29,773 nt of DNA from positions 1 to 29,773 of the forward strand of contig OMUE01000026.1 in assembly GCA_900314165.1 (NCBI GenBank), given 5' to 3'. The notes under the pieces are model-generated. The model was given only the letters and a program-made list of their open reading frames with translations. It was not told the origin of the DNA and ran no database searches. The number at the start of each line of letters is the position of its first letter. Position 1 is the stretch's first letter. Positions 1 through 8,641 of this stretch are shown piece after piece. The stretch is from an uncultured Acidaminococcus sp. Its GTDB lineage: Bacteria > Bacillota_C > Negativicutes > Acidaminococcales > Acidaminococcaceae. The position numbers were made by a program, and so were the translations under genes.

Positions 1-48
1 CCCCATGACGTAGCTTTTTACAATGTCTTTCAGTTCAATGACGTTCAT
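1..48 (-). CDS. ABC transporter ATP-binding protein, N-terminus only (MacB/LolD-like export ATPase)
   Basis: Only the first 16 codons lie in the window; the gene runs off the left edge. The translation MNVIELKDIVKSYVMG is the typical opening of a MacB/LolD-family ATPase (a beta strand followed by the KSY A-loop aromatic). A strong ribosome site (GGAAGGAG) sits about 10 bases before the ATG at 48, in the 19-base gap after the MacA-like gene. The pairing of a periplasmic adaptor followed by an ABC ATPase is the usual macAB layout, so this is probably the motor of a tripartite exporter. Substrate unknown. No Walker motifs are visible because of the truncation. Confidence 0.7.
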   Translation of the reverse strand, partial: MNVIELKDIVKSYVMG

Positions 49-67
49 GGATTTTTAGCTCCTTCCA

Positions 68-1141
68 TTAAATGGGAGGCCCCATCCGTCTGTTCTTTGC
101 ACTGCTGGTACCGGTTGCAGTCTTCACCACCAGCTGTTCCCCTTCCTGCAGATCCCCTTCTACGGCTACCCGGTCTTCCCCGGTCAGCAGGACCGTCACA
201 GGCACTTCCTTGCTGGTATTGTTCTTCTTGTCATAGACCATGACATATTTCTTGCCATCCTTCGTACGGATGCACTTGCTGGAAACGGTCAGCACGTTGT
301 CCTTCTCATCCACAATGACGTTGGCACGGGCCGTCATGGTAGGCAACAGCTTGCCTTCCTTGTTGTCCACGTCCACGTAGCAGGTATAGTAGTTTACGTT
401 GTTCGTGGTGGTGGCGCTGCGGCTGATCAGGGAGATGGTGCCCTTGAACGTTTCTTCCGGGTACGCATCTACGGTGAATTCAACAGTCTGGCCCGTCTTG
501 ATCTGGCCGATATCGGATTCGTCCACCATCAGGTAGATCTGCATCTTGTCCAAGGTTGCCACGCTCATTAAGACCTGAGGCGTAGAAATACCGGAGGATA
601 CAGTCTGGCCTACAGGGGTAGGCTTGCCAATGACGTAGCCGTCGATAGGCGTGGTGATCAGCGTATCGTTTACGTTGGACGTAGCTTGTTCGTATTCAGC
701 TTTGGCTACCAGATAGTTGGCCTGCGCTGTATCGAACACGCTTTGGGAAATGGCTCCCTGCTCCAGCAGTGCCTCATCCCGGCGGTACGTAGCTTCCTTA
801 TCCACCAGCGTAGCCCGCTTCATTTCCTGGGTAGCCTTTAGGGACTTATCATCCAGCTTCACCAGGGATTGGCCGGCCGTAACCTTCTGGTTTTCCTTTA
901 CGTACACAGCTACGATACGACCCGTAATTTTGGAGTTGATATCTACACTGTCCAGGGTCTTCAGAGCACCCGTTGCGGAAATGGTTTTCCGCAGGTCGCC
1001 TCTCTGGACAGCATCCGTCCGAGTCTGGGCCGCAGCCTGCTGGGTCTTCGTGTATGTGTAATACTTGTAGCCGCCCGCGCCCCCGCCAATCAGGATGGCC
1101 AGGAGGATTAGCAGCGCCTTATGTTTTTTCAGTACATTCAC
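68..1141 (-). CDS. MacA/HlyD-family periplasmic adaptor subunit of an efflux system
   Basis: 357 residues. An N-terminal hydrophobic anchor (about residues 8-24) is followed by a half lipoyl motif (about 45-95, with ATGALKTLDSVDINSKITG), a short coiled-coil hairpin (about 100-155), the second lipoyl half (DTLITTPIDGYVIG) and beta-barrel and membrane-proximal domains. This is the architecture of MacA-type membrane fusion proteins, which connect an inner-membrane ABC transporter to an outer-membrane channel, and it implies a diderm cell. The start is GTG at 1141 with AGGGGAG just upstream; no in-frame ATG lies near the anchor. The downstream ABC ATPase (1-48) supports a macAB-type operon. The cargo could be a macrolide, peptide or other small molecule; the sequence does not say. 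Confidence 0.85.
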   Translation of the reverse strand: MNVLKKHKALLILLAILIGGGAGGYKYYTYTKTQQAAAQTRTDAVQRGDLRKTISATGALKTLDSVDINSKITGRIVAVYVKENQKVTAGQSLVKLDDKSLKATQEMKRATLVDKEATYRRDEALLEQGAISQSVFDTAQANYLVAKAEYEQATSNVNDTLITTPIDGYVIGKPTPVGQTVSSGISTPQVLMSVATLDKMQIYLMVDESDIGQIKTGQTVEFTVDAYPEETFKGTISLISRSATTTNNVNYYTCYVDVDNKEGKLLPTMTARANVIVDEKDNVLTVSSKCIRTKDGKKYVMVYDKKNNTSKEVPVTVLLTGEDRVAVEGDLQEGEQLVVKTATGTSSAKNRRMGPPI

Positions 1142-1187
1142 AGTCTCCCCTACTTTCTCCCTTTTATATTCTGTTCCAGGTTAATTA

Positions 1188-1218
1188 ATTATAACCATAG
1201 TAACATGAATATCTCATG
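1188..1218 (-). promoter_or_regulatory. Possible promoter/operator region of the macA-like operon
   Basis: On the minus strand a TATAAT (1188-1193) lies about 47 bases before the GTG start in an AT-rich stretch. Just upstream is an inverted repeat CATGA-N5-TCATG (1204-1218), placed where a -35 box or operator would be. No good -35 hexamer is present, which would suit an activated or repressed promoter. Weak call. Confidence 0.3.
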
Positions 1219-1246
1219 AGGATTTGTTAATTATTTATAAATTTTT

Positions 1247-1296
1247 CCTTGCCCGCCGCAGGCGCCTCTTCGCTCTTTACTCTTCGCTCTTCGCTT
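1247..1296. repeat. Intergenic repeat, CTCTTCG family, copy 1
   Basis: A GC-rich head (CCTTGCCCGCCGCAGGCGCC) is followed by about four degenerate 7-bp units of type CTCTTCG/CTCTTTA. The same head-plus-heptamers arrangement recurs at 3897, 7746 and 11822, with a degenerate copy at 8602. It lies 17 bases past the proA stop codon, in the same orientation relative to that gene as the copies behind obg, the TPM gene and the aspartase gene. Confidence 0.85.
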
Positions 1297-1313
1297 ACCC
1301 AGGCTACCCCAAG

Positions 1314-2570
1314 CTATTTTCTCACCTGTCCGTTGCCGTTGATGAGGTACTTCGTGGTAGTCAGTTCCGGCAGAGCCATGGGGCCACGGGCGTGGAGCTT
1401 CTGGGTGCTGATGCCGATTTCGGCGCCGAAGCCGAATTCAAAGCCGTCCGTAAACCGGGTGGACGCATTGACATACACTGCTGCCGCATCCACTAATTGC
1501 TGGAATTTCCGGGCATTGTCATAGTTTTCCGTGACGATGGCTTCGGAGTGGCCCGTGCCATACCGGCGGATATGCTTCACGGCTTCTTCCAGGCTGCCTA
1601 CCACCTTCACGCTGAGCCGCAGGTCATTATATTCCGTTGCCCAGTCTTCTTCCGTGGCCGGCTTGATGTCGTCTCCGTAAGTCTGGATCTTTTCATCGCC
1701 CATAATGGTTACATGAGCCTTCCGGTATTCTGCCAGCATAGCGGGCATGAATACGTCCGCAATATTCTTGTGAACCAGCAGGGTCTCCATGGAATTGCAG
1801 GTGGACGGTCGGTTCACCTTGGCGTTCAGGGCAATCTTCACAGCCATATCCACGTTGGCGTATTCGTCCACGTACGTATGGCACACGCCGGCACCGGTTT
1901 CGATGACGGGCACGGACGCATTGCGCACCACGTTTTGGATCAGGCCTGCGCCCCCTCTGGGGATGACTACGTCCACAAGGCCGTTCAGATGAATGAGTTC
2001 CGTCACTGCCGCTCTGTCCGGAATATTTACGAACTGCACAGCCCCTTTCGGCAGGCCCACTTTTTCTCCGGCCGCAATCATGGCATCGCTGACGGCTTTA
2101 TTGGAGTGGAGAGCTTCCCGGCCGCCCTTCAGGATGACGCAGTTGCCGCTCTTGATGCACAGGGCGATGGCGTCCGCCGTTACGTTGGGACGGGCTTCGT
2201 AGATGATGCCGATGACGCCCAGGGGCACAGTGATTTTCGTAATGGTCAGCCCATTGGGCAGATTGGCCCCGCTGAGGATCCGGCCCACCGGGTCCTGGAG
2301 TGCTACTACCTGACGGATGCCCTTAGCCATCTGGGCCAGCCGGTCATGAGTCAGCTTCAGCCGGTCCTGCATAGACTCCTTCAGGCCGCTTTCCTTAGCG
2401 CTGGCCATATCCACGGCGTTGGCTTCCAGGATGGCTTTTTCTTCTGTCAGCAGGCTGTCCGCCATGGCTTCCAGGATGTTATTCTTTACTGTCGTATTTA
2501 AAATGCTGAGACCCAGGCATGCGTCCTTTGCGGCAGCTGCCTGTTCCCGCACCATACCTTCCTGATACAT
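1314..2570 (-). CDS. proA: Glutamate-5-semialdehyde dehydrogenase (gamma-glutamyl phosphate reductase)
   Basis: Second step of proline synthesis: NADPH-dependent reduction of glutamyl-5-phosphate to the semialdehyde. 418 residues, the usual length. It shows the ALDH-like signature GVIGIIYEARPNVTADA (residues 118-134), the GNCVILKGGREA loop and the catalytic cysteine in NRPSTCNSMETLL (Cys258). The ATG at 2570 has AAGGAGG six bases upstream and is preceded by proB with an 11-base gap, so the two are an operon with proB first. Nothing is unusual in the protein. A repeat element follows the stop codon. Confidence 0.97.
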   Translation of the reverse strand: MYQEGMVREQAAAAKDACLGLSILNTTVKNNILEAMADSLLTEEKAILEANAVDMASAKESGLKESMQDRLKLTHDRLAQMAKGIRQVVALQDPVGRILSGANLPNGLTITKITVPLGVIGIIYEARPNVTADAIALCIKSGNCVILKGGREALHSNKAVSDAMIAAGEKVGLPKGAVQFVNIPDRAAVTELIHLNGLVDVVIPRGGAGLIQNVVRNASVPVIETGAGVCHTYVDEYANVDMAVKIALNAKVNRPSTCNSMETLLVHKNIADVFMPAMLAEYRKAHVTIMGDEKIQTYGDDIKPATEEDWATEYNDLRLSVKVVGSLEEAVKHIRRYGTGHSEAIVTENYDNARKFQQLVDAAAVYVNASTRFTDGFEFGFGAEIGISTQKLHARGPMALPELTTTKYLINGNGQVRK

Positions 2571-2581
2571 ACGCGTCCTCC

Positions 2582-3706
2582 TTACAAGACCACCAGGTTA
2601 TCCCGGTGGATGACTTCGTCGAAATGCTTGTATCCGATCTTATCTTCGATTTCGCTGGTCTTGCATCCTTTGATCTCCATAATTTCTTCACTGCTGTAGT
2701 TCGTCATGCCCCGGGCCAATTCATGCCCCTGCAGGTCTTTGATACTGACCGTAACGCCGCTTTCAAATTCTCCCTGCACATCTGCAATCCCAACGGGCAG
2801 GATACTGCAGCTGCCTTTTTTGCGGATGGCCTTGGCCAGGCCGTCGTCCACCACCAACGTGCCCCAGATTTTCGCCCCGAAGGCCAGCCACTGGTTCCGG
2901 AAGCGCAGATGGCTTTCCCGGGGTACAAACAGGGTGCCCACATTTTCCCCATAGGCAATCTGCCGGATGATTTCCGGTTTTTCCCCGTTGGCAATAACCA
3001 GGCAGATGCCGGAGCTCATGGCCGTCTTGGCTGCCTGCAGCTTCGTCAGCATACCGCCTGTAGCGTTTTTGGAGCCTACGCCACCGGCGGACGCTTCGAT
3101 TTCCGGAGTGATTTCCGTCACTTCCGGCACCAGCTTGGCGTCCGGATGAGTCTTGGGATTCGCAGTGTACAGGCCGTCTATGTCGGACAACAGGATATCC
3201 AGATCCGCGTCTGCCATGCTGGCTACCAGAGCGGACAGGTTATCATTGTCTCCGATCTTCATTTCGTCCAAGGCTACCACGTCGTTTTCGTTGACGATGG
3301 GGATAACGCCCCAGGAAATCAGCTCCTGGAACGTATTCCGGGAGTTGGCGTAGCGGTGGCGGTTCACCGTATCGGCTCTCGTCAACAGGATCTGGGCTAC
3401 CACTTGGCTGTACTCCCCAAAGATCCGTTCATAAATATGCATAAGGATGCCCTGGCCTACGGCAGCGCAGGCCTGCTTGCCCGTAATAGTTGGCGGCTTG
3501 GCTTCCAGGCCCAGACGGCCTACACCGGCAGCACCGGCACCGGAGGACACCAGGATCATTTCCCGACCTTGGTTTTGCAGGTCCGTCATGACCCGGGCCA
3601 GTTTTTCTATTTTTTCATAGTTGATTTTGCCATTAGGATACGTTATGGTGCTGGTTCCCACCTTCACCACAATCCGTTTGGCATTTTTTACACGTTCCCG
3701 AAGCAT
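2582..3706 (-). CDS. proB: Glutamate 5-kinase with C-terminal PUA domain
   Basis: First and feedback-regulated step of proline synthesis: ATP-dependent phosphorylation of glutamate. 374 residues. The amino-acid kinase domain (about 1-255) has IVVKVGTSTI at the N-terminus, LVSSGAGAAG, and VNENDVVALDE followed by GDNDNLSALVA and LLSDIDGLYTANP. The PUA domain occupies the last 90 or so residues (from DDGLAKAIRKKGSCSILPVG). The kinase loop and glutamate pocket look intact. The ATG at 3706 has GGAAG about 8 bases upstream. No T-box or obvious leader control was recognised in the repeat-rich region upstream. Confidence 0.96.
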   Translation of the reverse strand: MLRERVKNAKRIVVKVGTSTITYPNGKINYEKIEKLARVMTDLQNQGREMILVSSGAGAAGVGRLGLEAKPPTITGKQACAAVGQGILMHIYERIFGEYSQVVAQILLTRADTVNRHRYANSRNTFQELISWGVIPIVNENDVVALDEMKIGDNDNLSALVASMADADLDILLSDIDGLYTANPKTHPDAKLVPEVTEITPEIEASAGGVGSKNATGGMLTKLQAAKTAMSSGICLVIANGEKPEIIRQIAYGENVGTLFVPRESHLRFRNQWLAFGAKIWGTLVVDDGLAKAIRKKGSCSILPVGIADVQGEFESGVTVSIKDLQGHELARGMTNYSSEEIMEIKGCKTSEIEDKIGYKHFDEVIHRDNLVVL

Positions 3707-3721
3707 AGTTGCACTTCCTTT

Positions 3722-3783
3722 TTAGTGGGCTAGTGGTGCTCCGCACGGGAAGTCAGATATCAGACGTCAGATGTCAGATTTGT
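3722..3783. repeat. Mosaic intergenic repeat with 7-bp TCAGANN units
   Basis: An AGTGGGCTAG motif is followed by four tandem heptamers of type TCAGANN (about 3754-3781). The GGGCTAG motif recurs at 5359 and 11742. The segment lies directly upstream of the proB ribosome site. The rest of the proB-obg gap (3784-3896) shows a small inverted repeat CTTCTT-TG-AAGAAG (about 3838-3851) and no gene. Confidence 0.6.
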
Positions 3784-3896
3784 TCGTTCTGTTGTCTTAG
3801 CTTATGCTGCTAGTCAATAGTTATAGTTATGATTAACTTCTTTGAAGAAGCACAACATCCTTTTACACTATCATGCTGACTTCTGACGTCTCAATC

Positions 3897-3947
3897 AAGC
3901 CCGCCGCAGGCGCCTCTTCACTCTTTACTCTTCGCTTTTCGCTCTTC

Positions 3948-3950
<3 letters not shown>
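3897..3950. repeat. Intergenic repeat, CTCTTCG family, copy 2
   Basis: Same head (GCCCGCCGCAGGCGCC) and heptamer tail as the copy at 1247. A partial ATGCTGACTTC just before it matches the ATGGCTGACTTCC that precedes copy 11822. The tail runs into the stop codon of obg (3948-3950), so the element abuts the gene end. Confidence 0.8.
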
Positions 3951-5336
<1,386 letters not shown>

Positions 5337-5340
5337 TTAG

Positions 5341-5412
5341 TTGTTAGGGATTAGTGGGCTAGGGGCTAGTGGGCTAGGTATGCGCTTTTCACTCTTCGCT
5401 CTTCGCTTTTTT
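5341..5412. repeat. Intergenic repeats: GGGCTAG units plus CTCTTCG tail
   Basis: Units of GGGATTAGT and GGGCTAG(T) (5349-5378) are followed by a pyrimidine tract of CTCTTCG-type heptamers (about 5386-5412) without the GC-rich head. The tract ends directly before the AAGGAGG ribosome site of the M20 gene, so it forms part of that gene's 5' leader. Confidence 0.7.
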
Positions 5413-5427
5413 CAAGGAGGTTCATCA

Positions 5428-6606
5428 ATGACAGACTATAAACAAGAAGCTCTCTCTATAAAAGACGAAATCATCGCCAACCGGCGGACGGTCCATGGAT
5501 TTGCGGAATTAGGGCTGGACCTGCCGAAGACCAGCCAGTTCGTATTTGACAAACTGACGGAGTACGGCTATAAACCAGAGCGGTGCGGCAAAAGCGGCGT
5601 CACAGCGGTCTGCGGCCAGGGCGGAAAAGTCCTGTTGCTGCGAGGAGATATGGACGCCCTGCCTATGGCAGAACAGACGGGCCTGCCTTTTGCAGCCACA
5701 AACGGCAACTGCCACAGCTGCGGTCACGATTTCCACACGGCCATGCTGCTGGCAGCGGCCAAACTGCTAAAACAGCACGAAAGCGAACTCCAGGGCCGGG
5801 TGAAATTCATGTTCCAGCCCGGAGAAGAAGTGTTGGGCGGCGCCCAGGAGATGGTTGATCACGGCATTCTGGAGAATCCTCACGTGGATTACGCCCTGGG
5901 CATGCACACGTCCTCCGGCCCCGGGGAAAGAACTGTATCCGGCAGGATTACGTACAAACGGGAGTACTCCAGCTTTTCCGGAGACTGCGTCATCATCACG
6001 GTCCACGGCCATCAGGCCCATGGATCCCGGCCGGAAACCGGCGTGGACGCCATCAATATTGCGGCCCACATCGTGACAGCTTTAGAAGAACTGATTGCCC
6101 GGGAAGTGTCCAATGAAGAGCGGTCCGTAGTGCTGGTGGGCAAGATCTACGGCGGCGACAGCTGCAATACGGAAGCCGGTACCTGCACCCTGGAGGTATC
6201 CGTGCGGGCTGCTTCCAAGGAGCGCCGGGAATTCCTGCTGCAGCGGATCAAAGAACTGGCCGAAGGCATGGCCCTGACGTTCCGGGGCAAAGCCGACGTG
6301 AACCACATCTACGGCACCGGTCCGCTGTACAATGCCCCCATCATGTGCGACAGCATCCCCAAGTATCTGACGGAGCTTCTGGGCAGCGACAACGTGCTGG
6401 AGCTCCACGAATTCGGCGGTACGGAAGATTTTTCCGTAGTAGCAGAGCGTGTGCCCAGCATCTACCTGCACGTCGGCACCGGTCATCTGGCAGGAGAAGA
6501 CGTGACCCACCACAATCCCCATGTACTCTTTGACGAACAGGTCCTCCCCATCGGCGCCGCCGTGTACGCGTACTGTGCAGCACGGTTTTTGGAGGAGCAC
6601 TGCTGA
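5428..6606 (+). CDS. M20-family metallo-amidohydrolase (N-acyl-amino-acid hydrolase/hippurate hydrolase type)
   Basis: Predicted cytoplasmic zinc or manganese hydrolase that removes acyl groups from N-acylated amino acids. 392 residues from the ATG at 5428, which has AAGGAGG 7 bases upstream; an in-frame upstream extension is repeat-encoded and rejected. Visible residues are LRGDMDALPM (71-80), HSCGHDFH (96-103, metal ligands Cys98 and His100), GEE (132-134), GMH (158-160) and a C-terminal FGGTEDFS. The dimerisation insert carries the HGHQAHGSRPETGVDAI motif. This is the amidohydrolase subgroup with a Cys ligand (hippuricase, IAA-amino-acid hydrolase, N-acetyldiaminopimelate deacetylase). The true substrate cannot be decided here. 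It stands alone between repeats. Confidence 0.88.
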   Translation: MTDYKQEALSIKDEIIANRRTVHGFAELGLDLPKTSQFVFDKLTEYGYKPERCGKSGVTAVCGQGGKVLLLRGDMDALPMAEQTGLPFAATNGNCHSCGHDFHTAMLLAAAKLLKQHESELQGRVKFMFQPGEEVLGGAQEMVDHGILENPHVDYALGMHTSSGPGERTVSGRITYKREYSSFSGDCVIITVHGHQAHGSRPETGVDAINIAAHIVTALEELIAREVSNEERSVVLVGKIYGGDSCNTEAGTCTLEVSVRAASKERREFLLQRIKELAEGMALTFRGKADVNHIYGTGPLYNAPIMCDSIPKYLTELLGSDNVLELHEFGGTEDFSVVAERVPSIYLHVGTGHLAGEDVTHHNPHVLFDEQVLPIGAAVYAYCAARFLEEHC

Positions 6607-6616
6607 GAAAAATTTT

Positions 6617-6673
6617 AGATGATAGATGACAGATGATAGAACCTGTTGTCAGGGGTTAGAACCGTGCTTGTCG
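6617..6673 (+). repeat. 57-bp inverted repeat, arm A
   Basis: This segment and the reverse complement of 8539-8595 are both 57 bases and match at 52 positions by my hand alignment. It begins with heptamers (AGATGAT, AGATGAC) and continues into AACCTGTTGTC and a TTAGAAC-GTGCTTGTCG end. The arms face each other across 1.87 kb holding two exported-protein genes and tRNA-Arg. Confidence 0.85.
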
Positions 6674-6696
6674 TAAGGGCCTAATCTCCATAATCT
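6668..6696 (+). promoter_or_regulatory. Candidate promoter for the exported-protein gene at 6717
   Basis: TTGTCG (6668-6673), a 17-base spacer and TAATCT (6691-6696). The -35 box lies in the last bases of inverted-repeat arm A, so the repeat could supply part of the promoter. Both hexamers are imperfect; modest confidence. Confidence 0.35.
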
Positions 6697-6716
6697 ATCC
6701 ATAGGAGTTTAAAACT

Positions 6717-7469
6717 ATGACCATAAAACATAATTTGTGCGTCTTTACCACTATGCTTGTCCTGCTGATGCCGTCTTTTGCCAATGCGGGCAAACTAGAT
6801 CTGGGCAGTCTTAGCAATGTTTCCATCCAGGATCTGGAGGATATGTGGCACAAGGCCAAAGGCTCAAAGAACGGCCAGCTGGCAGAAAAAAGCCTGAAGG
6901 CTCAGGACATCCGGGAACTGTTAGGCGGCAAAGTGAATCTGCCCGACGAGGTAACAAACGAGCTGTTGAAGAAGCAGCTGGAAAAGTCGCCAAAAATCAA
7001 GGATCTCACGGTCCATTCCAAGGAGAACGGACGGCTGGAAATCCAGGTCAATACGGATACGGAACTGGGCGGTGTAAAGGTGTCCGGCACCATAAAGGAG
7101 TTCGTGGTCAATGACAAGGAAGCCTATGCCGTGTACCGGATCAAGGGCAAAAAGCTGCTGAACCACGGTGGCCTGACCAGCTGGCTGTTCTCCAATATTT
7201 CCCTGTCCATGCTGAACAAATGGGCCGGCCACGTGGATCTGACGAACGTACCCGTCAAGGTGGACGGAAACACCGTCCAGGTGGATTTCCGGGATGCCCT
7301 GCTGCAGTCGGACTACGCCAAAAAATCCGTAGGCGGCTACAAGCTGCTGGATGTGTTGCGTATCAACGGAGCCACCCCTGTAAAGGACAACATCCAGCTG
7401 CAGACCGACCTGGCCATTCCTGATGGTGCAAAGCAGCTGCTGAAAGCTGGGCTGGAGTTCAGGGATTAG
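6717..7469 (+). CDS. Uncharacterised exported protein
   Basis: 250 residues. The N-terminus (MTIKHNLCVFTTMLVLLMPSF, then ANAG) is a classical signal peptide with a likely cleavage after ANA at about residue 24. The mature part is soluble, mixed alpha/beta, with lysine-rich helices near the N-terminus and alternating beta-strand segments later (LEIQVNTDTELGGVKVSGTI, VKVDGNTVQVDFRDALLQS). The pattern of paired short strands resembles lipid-binding periplasmic beta-sandwich proteins (for example DUF2993/LmeA-like), but I do not recognise the family. ATG at 6717 with AGGAG 9 bases upstream. Monocistronic by position. It lies between the arms of the 57-bp inverted repeat. Confidence 0.75.
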   Translation: MTIKHNLCVFTTMLVLLMPSFANAGKLDLGSLSNVSIQDLEDMWHKAKGSKNGQLAEKSLKAQDIRELLGGKVNLPDEVTNELLKKQLEKSPKIKDLTVHSKENGRLEIQVNTDTELGGVKVSGTIKEFVVNDKEAYAVYRIKGKKLLNHGGLTSWLFSNISLSMLNKWAGHVDLTNVPVKVDGNTVQVDFRDALLQSDYAKKSVGGYKLLDVLRINGATPVKDNIQLQTDLAIPDGAKQLLKAGLEFRD

Positions 7470-7499
7470 GAAATAGGGATTAGAGGTTTGAAATCAGGT

Positions 7500-7546
7500 T
7501 TCTTCCCTTTTCGCTCTTTGCTTTTCGCTCTTCGCTTTTTTCCTTT
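7500..7546. repeat. Pyrimidine heptamer tract (CTCTTCG family, headless)
   Basis: Units TTCGCTCTTTGCTTTTCGCTCTTCGCTTTTTT resemble the tail of the larger repeat but lack the GC-rich head. The adjacent T-rich run to 7560 might help end transcription of the gene before it, but no strong hairpin precedes it. Confidence 0.6.
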
Positions 7547-7569
7547 TTTTCCTTTTTTCAAAAAAATTG

Positions 7570-7598
7570 TTGACATTGATACAACTTTTTACTATAAT
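7570..7598 (+). promoter_or_regulatory. Consensus sigma-70 promoter of tRNA-Arg
   Basis: TTGACA (7570-7575), a spacer of exactly 17 bases, and TATAAT (7593-7598): a perfect match to the housekeeping consensus. Transcription would begin near 7605, about 11 bases before the mature tRNA 5' end. This is the strongest promoter in the window. Confidence 0.92.
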
Positions 7599-7615
7599 AA
7601 TCAATGTTCAGTTAT

Positions 7616-7692
<77 letters not shown>

Positions 7693-7704
7693 TTTGAATA
7701 CCAG

Positions 7705-7733
7705 TCCGTAAGGCTTAGCCTTACGGATTTTTT
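7705..7733 (+). terminator. Rho-independent terminator of tRNA-Arg
   Basis: A perfect 10-bp stem, TCCGTAAGGC / GCCTTACGGA, with a TTA loop and six T residues directly after (7728-7733). Confidence 0.95.
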
Positions 7734-7745
7734 ATTTGCAATTTC

Positions 7746-7813
7746 GTCAGCCCGGCTGACCACCTTGCCCGCCGCAGGCGCCTCTTCGCTCTTCACTCTT
7801 TGCTCTTCGCTTA
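7746..7813. repeat. Intergenic repeat, CTCTTCG family, copy 3 (full form)
   Basis: This full copy begins with the small hairpin GTCAGC-CCG-GCTGAC, then the GC-rich head (CCTTGCCCGCCGCAGGCGCC) and four or more CTCTTCG-type heptamers. The same order is seen at 11822. The remaining bases up to the PepSY-like gene hold its putative promoter. Confidence 0.85.
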
Positions 7814-7845
7814 CATGTTTAATCGCCCATATCCTACTTTCTTCA

Positions 7846-7873
7846 TGTGACTTTCACATTTCTGCGCTATAAT
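7846..7873 (+). promoter_or_regulatory. Putative promoter with overlapping palindrome upstream of the PepSY-like gene
   Basis: TATAAT (7868-7873) lies 35 bases before the ATG. No good -35 is found; instead the perfect inverted repeat TGTGA-CTT-TCACA (7846-7858) covers that position, as an operator or activator site would. The half-sites resemble CRP/FNR-type sites, but the 3-base spacing does not fit that family. Regulator unknown. Confidence 0.4.
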
Positions 7874-7908
7874 AATAATGTATGAAGAATTTTAGGAGGA
7901 TGATTTAC

Positions 7909-8430
7909 ATGACTTTGAAGAAAAAAATTATCTCTATCGCTTCTGCCGGCGTCATCGCCCTGTCCTTTGCAGGTGCTGCTGTTCCTGCTTTCGCCGCTAC
8001 TTCCGCTACGATCAGCAGCAAACAAGCTGCTATTGATTCCGCTACGAAAGTCGTTCCTTCCAACGCTGTCCTGACGGAAGCTAAGACCGACGATGCCAAA
8101 TTCGACCTGGAATACCTGATTCCTGACACCCTGCAGCGCTACAGCGTCCTGGTAGACCGGGAAACCAGCAAAGTAAAACACGTAGCCGTAAAGTCTTCCA
8201 ACTTCCCCGGCTCCGTAACCGTCAGCAAGACTGTGGATGATGTAAAGGCTACGATCCTGGCTGCATATCCTGATGCCAAGAACATCGACGTTACCATTTA
8301 TGAAGACGCTTCCAGCGGCACCCCCTTCAAGGTTTACAAAGCTGCTTTTGAAACCCCTGAACTGACCGGCACCGCCCTGCTGAACCCTGCCACCGCTTTG
8401 ATTGGGGAACAGGAATTGGAGTATAAATAA
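7909..8430 (+). CDS. Exported PepSY-like protein
   Basis: 173 residues from the ATG at 7909, which has AGGAGG 9 bases upstream; an upstream in-frame ATG at 7882 lacks a ribosome site. The signal peptide KKKIISIASAGVIALSFAGA runs to AFA-A. The mature part carries one and perhaps two PepSY-type units (about residues 30-85, with YSVLVDRETSKVKHVAV, and about 95-150, with AAYPDAKNIDV): helix, turn, then a strand pair ending in a vDreTskV element. PepSY modules are found in secreted inhibitors or regulators of peptidases and in cell-envelope proteins. The role here is unknown. It is followed by a strong terminator. Confidence 0.75.
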   Translation: MTLKKKIISIASAGVIALSFAGAAVPAFAATSATISSKQAAIDSATKVVPSNAVLTEAKTDDAKFDLEYLIPDTLQRYSVLVDRETSKVKHVAVKSSNFPGSVTVSKTVDDVKATILAAYPDAKNIDVTIYEDASSGTPFKVYKAAFETPELTGTALLNPATALIGEQELEYK

Positions 8431-8474
8431 TTGTCCTAAAGCAAAATAAGTGTTGCCGTACATACGTGCATACG

Positions 8475-8511
8475 AAAAAAAGGTACTTCTCACCTGGGAA
8501 GTACCTTTTTT
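8475..8511. terminator. Rho-independent terminator, potentially bidirectional
   Basis: An 8-bp stem GGTACTTC / GAAGTACC (8482-8489 and 8498-8505) with an 8-base loop, six T residues after it and seven A residues before it. It ends the PepSY-like gene on the plus strand and could stop minus-strand transcription too. Confidence 0.92.
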
Positions 8512-8538
8512 GAGTTTAGGTAAAACAGGGTCCACTTT

Positions 8539-8595
8539 CGACAAGCACAGTTCTAACCACCGACAACAGGTTCTATCATCTATCTTCTATCATCT
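8539..8595 (-). repeat. 57-bp inverted repeat, arm B
   Basis: Reverse complement of arm A at 6617-6673 with 52 of 57 matching positions by hand alignment. The differences are scattered substitutions with no length change. Confidence 0.85.
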
Positions 8596-8601
8596 TTAAC
8601 A

Positions 8602-8639
8602 AGTCTGTCGCAGGGCGCCTCTTCGCTCTTCGCTTTTTT
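8602..8639. repeat. Intergenic repeat, CTCTTCG family, degenerate copy
   Basis: Shortened head (CTGTCGCAGGGCGCC) and about three heptamers, ending two bases before the stop codon of the TPM gene. The placement at a gene's 3' end matches the copies behind proA, obg and the aspartase gene. Confidence 0.7.
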
Positions 8640-8641
8640 AG

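Noticed and set aside
2519..3733. 404-codon plus-strand open frame
   Set aside because: Antisense to proB, which is certain; low-complexity translation without domain features.
5341..5427. 29-codon N-terminal extension of the M20 amidohydrolase
   Set aside because: It is encoded by intergenic repeats and the ribosome site; the ATG at 5428 has an ideal AAGGAGG.
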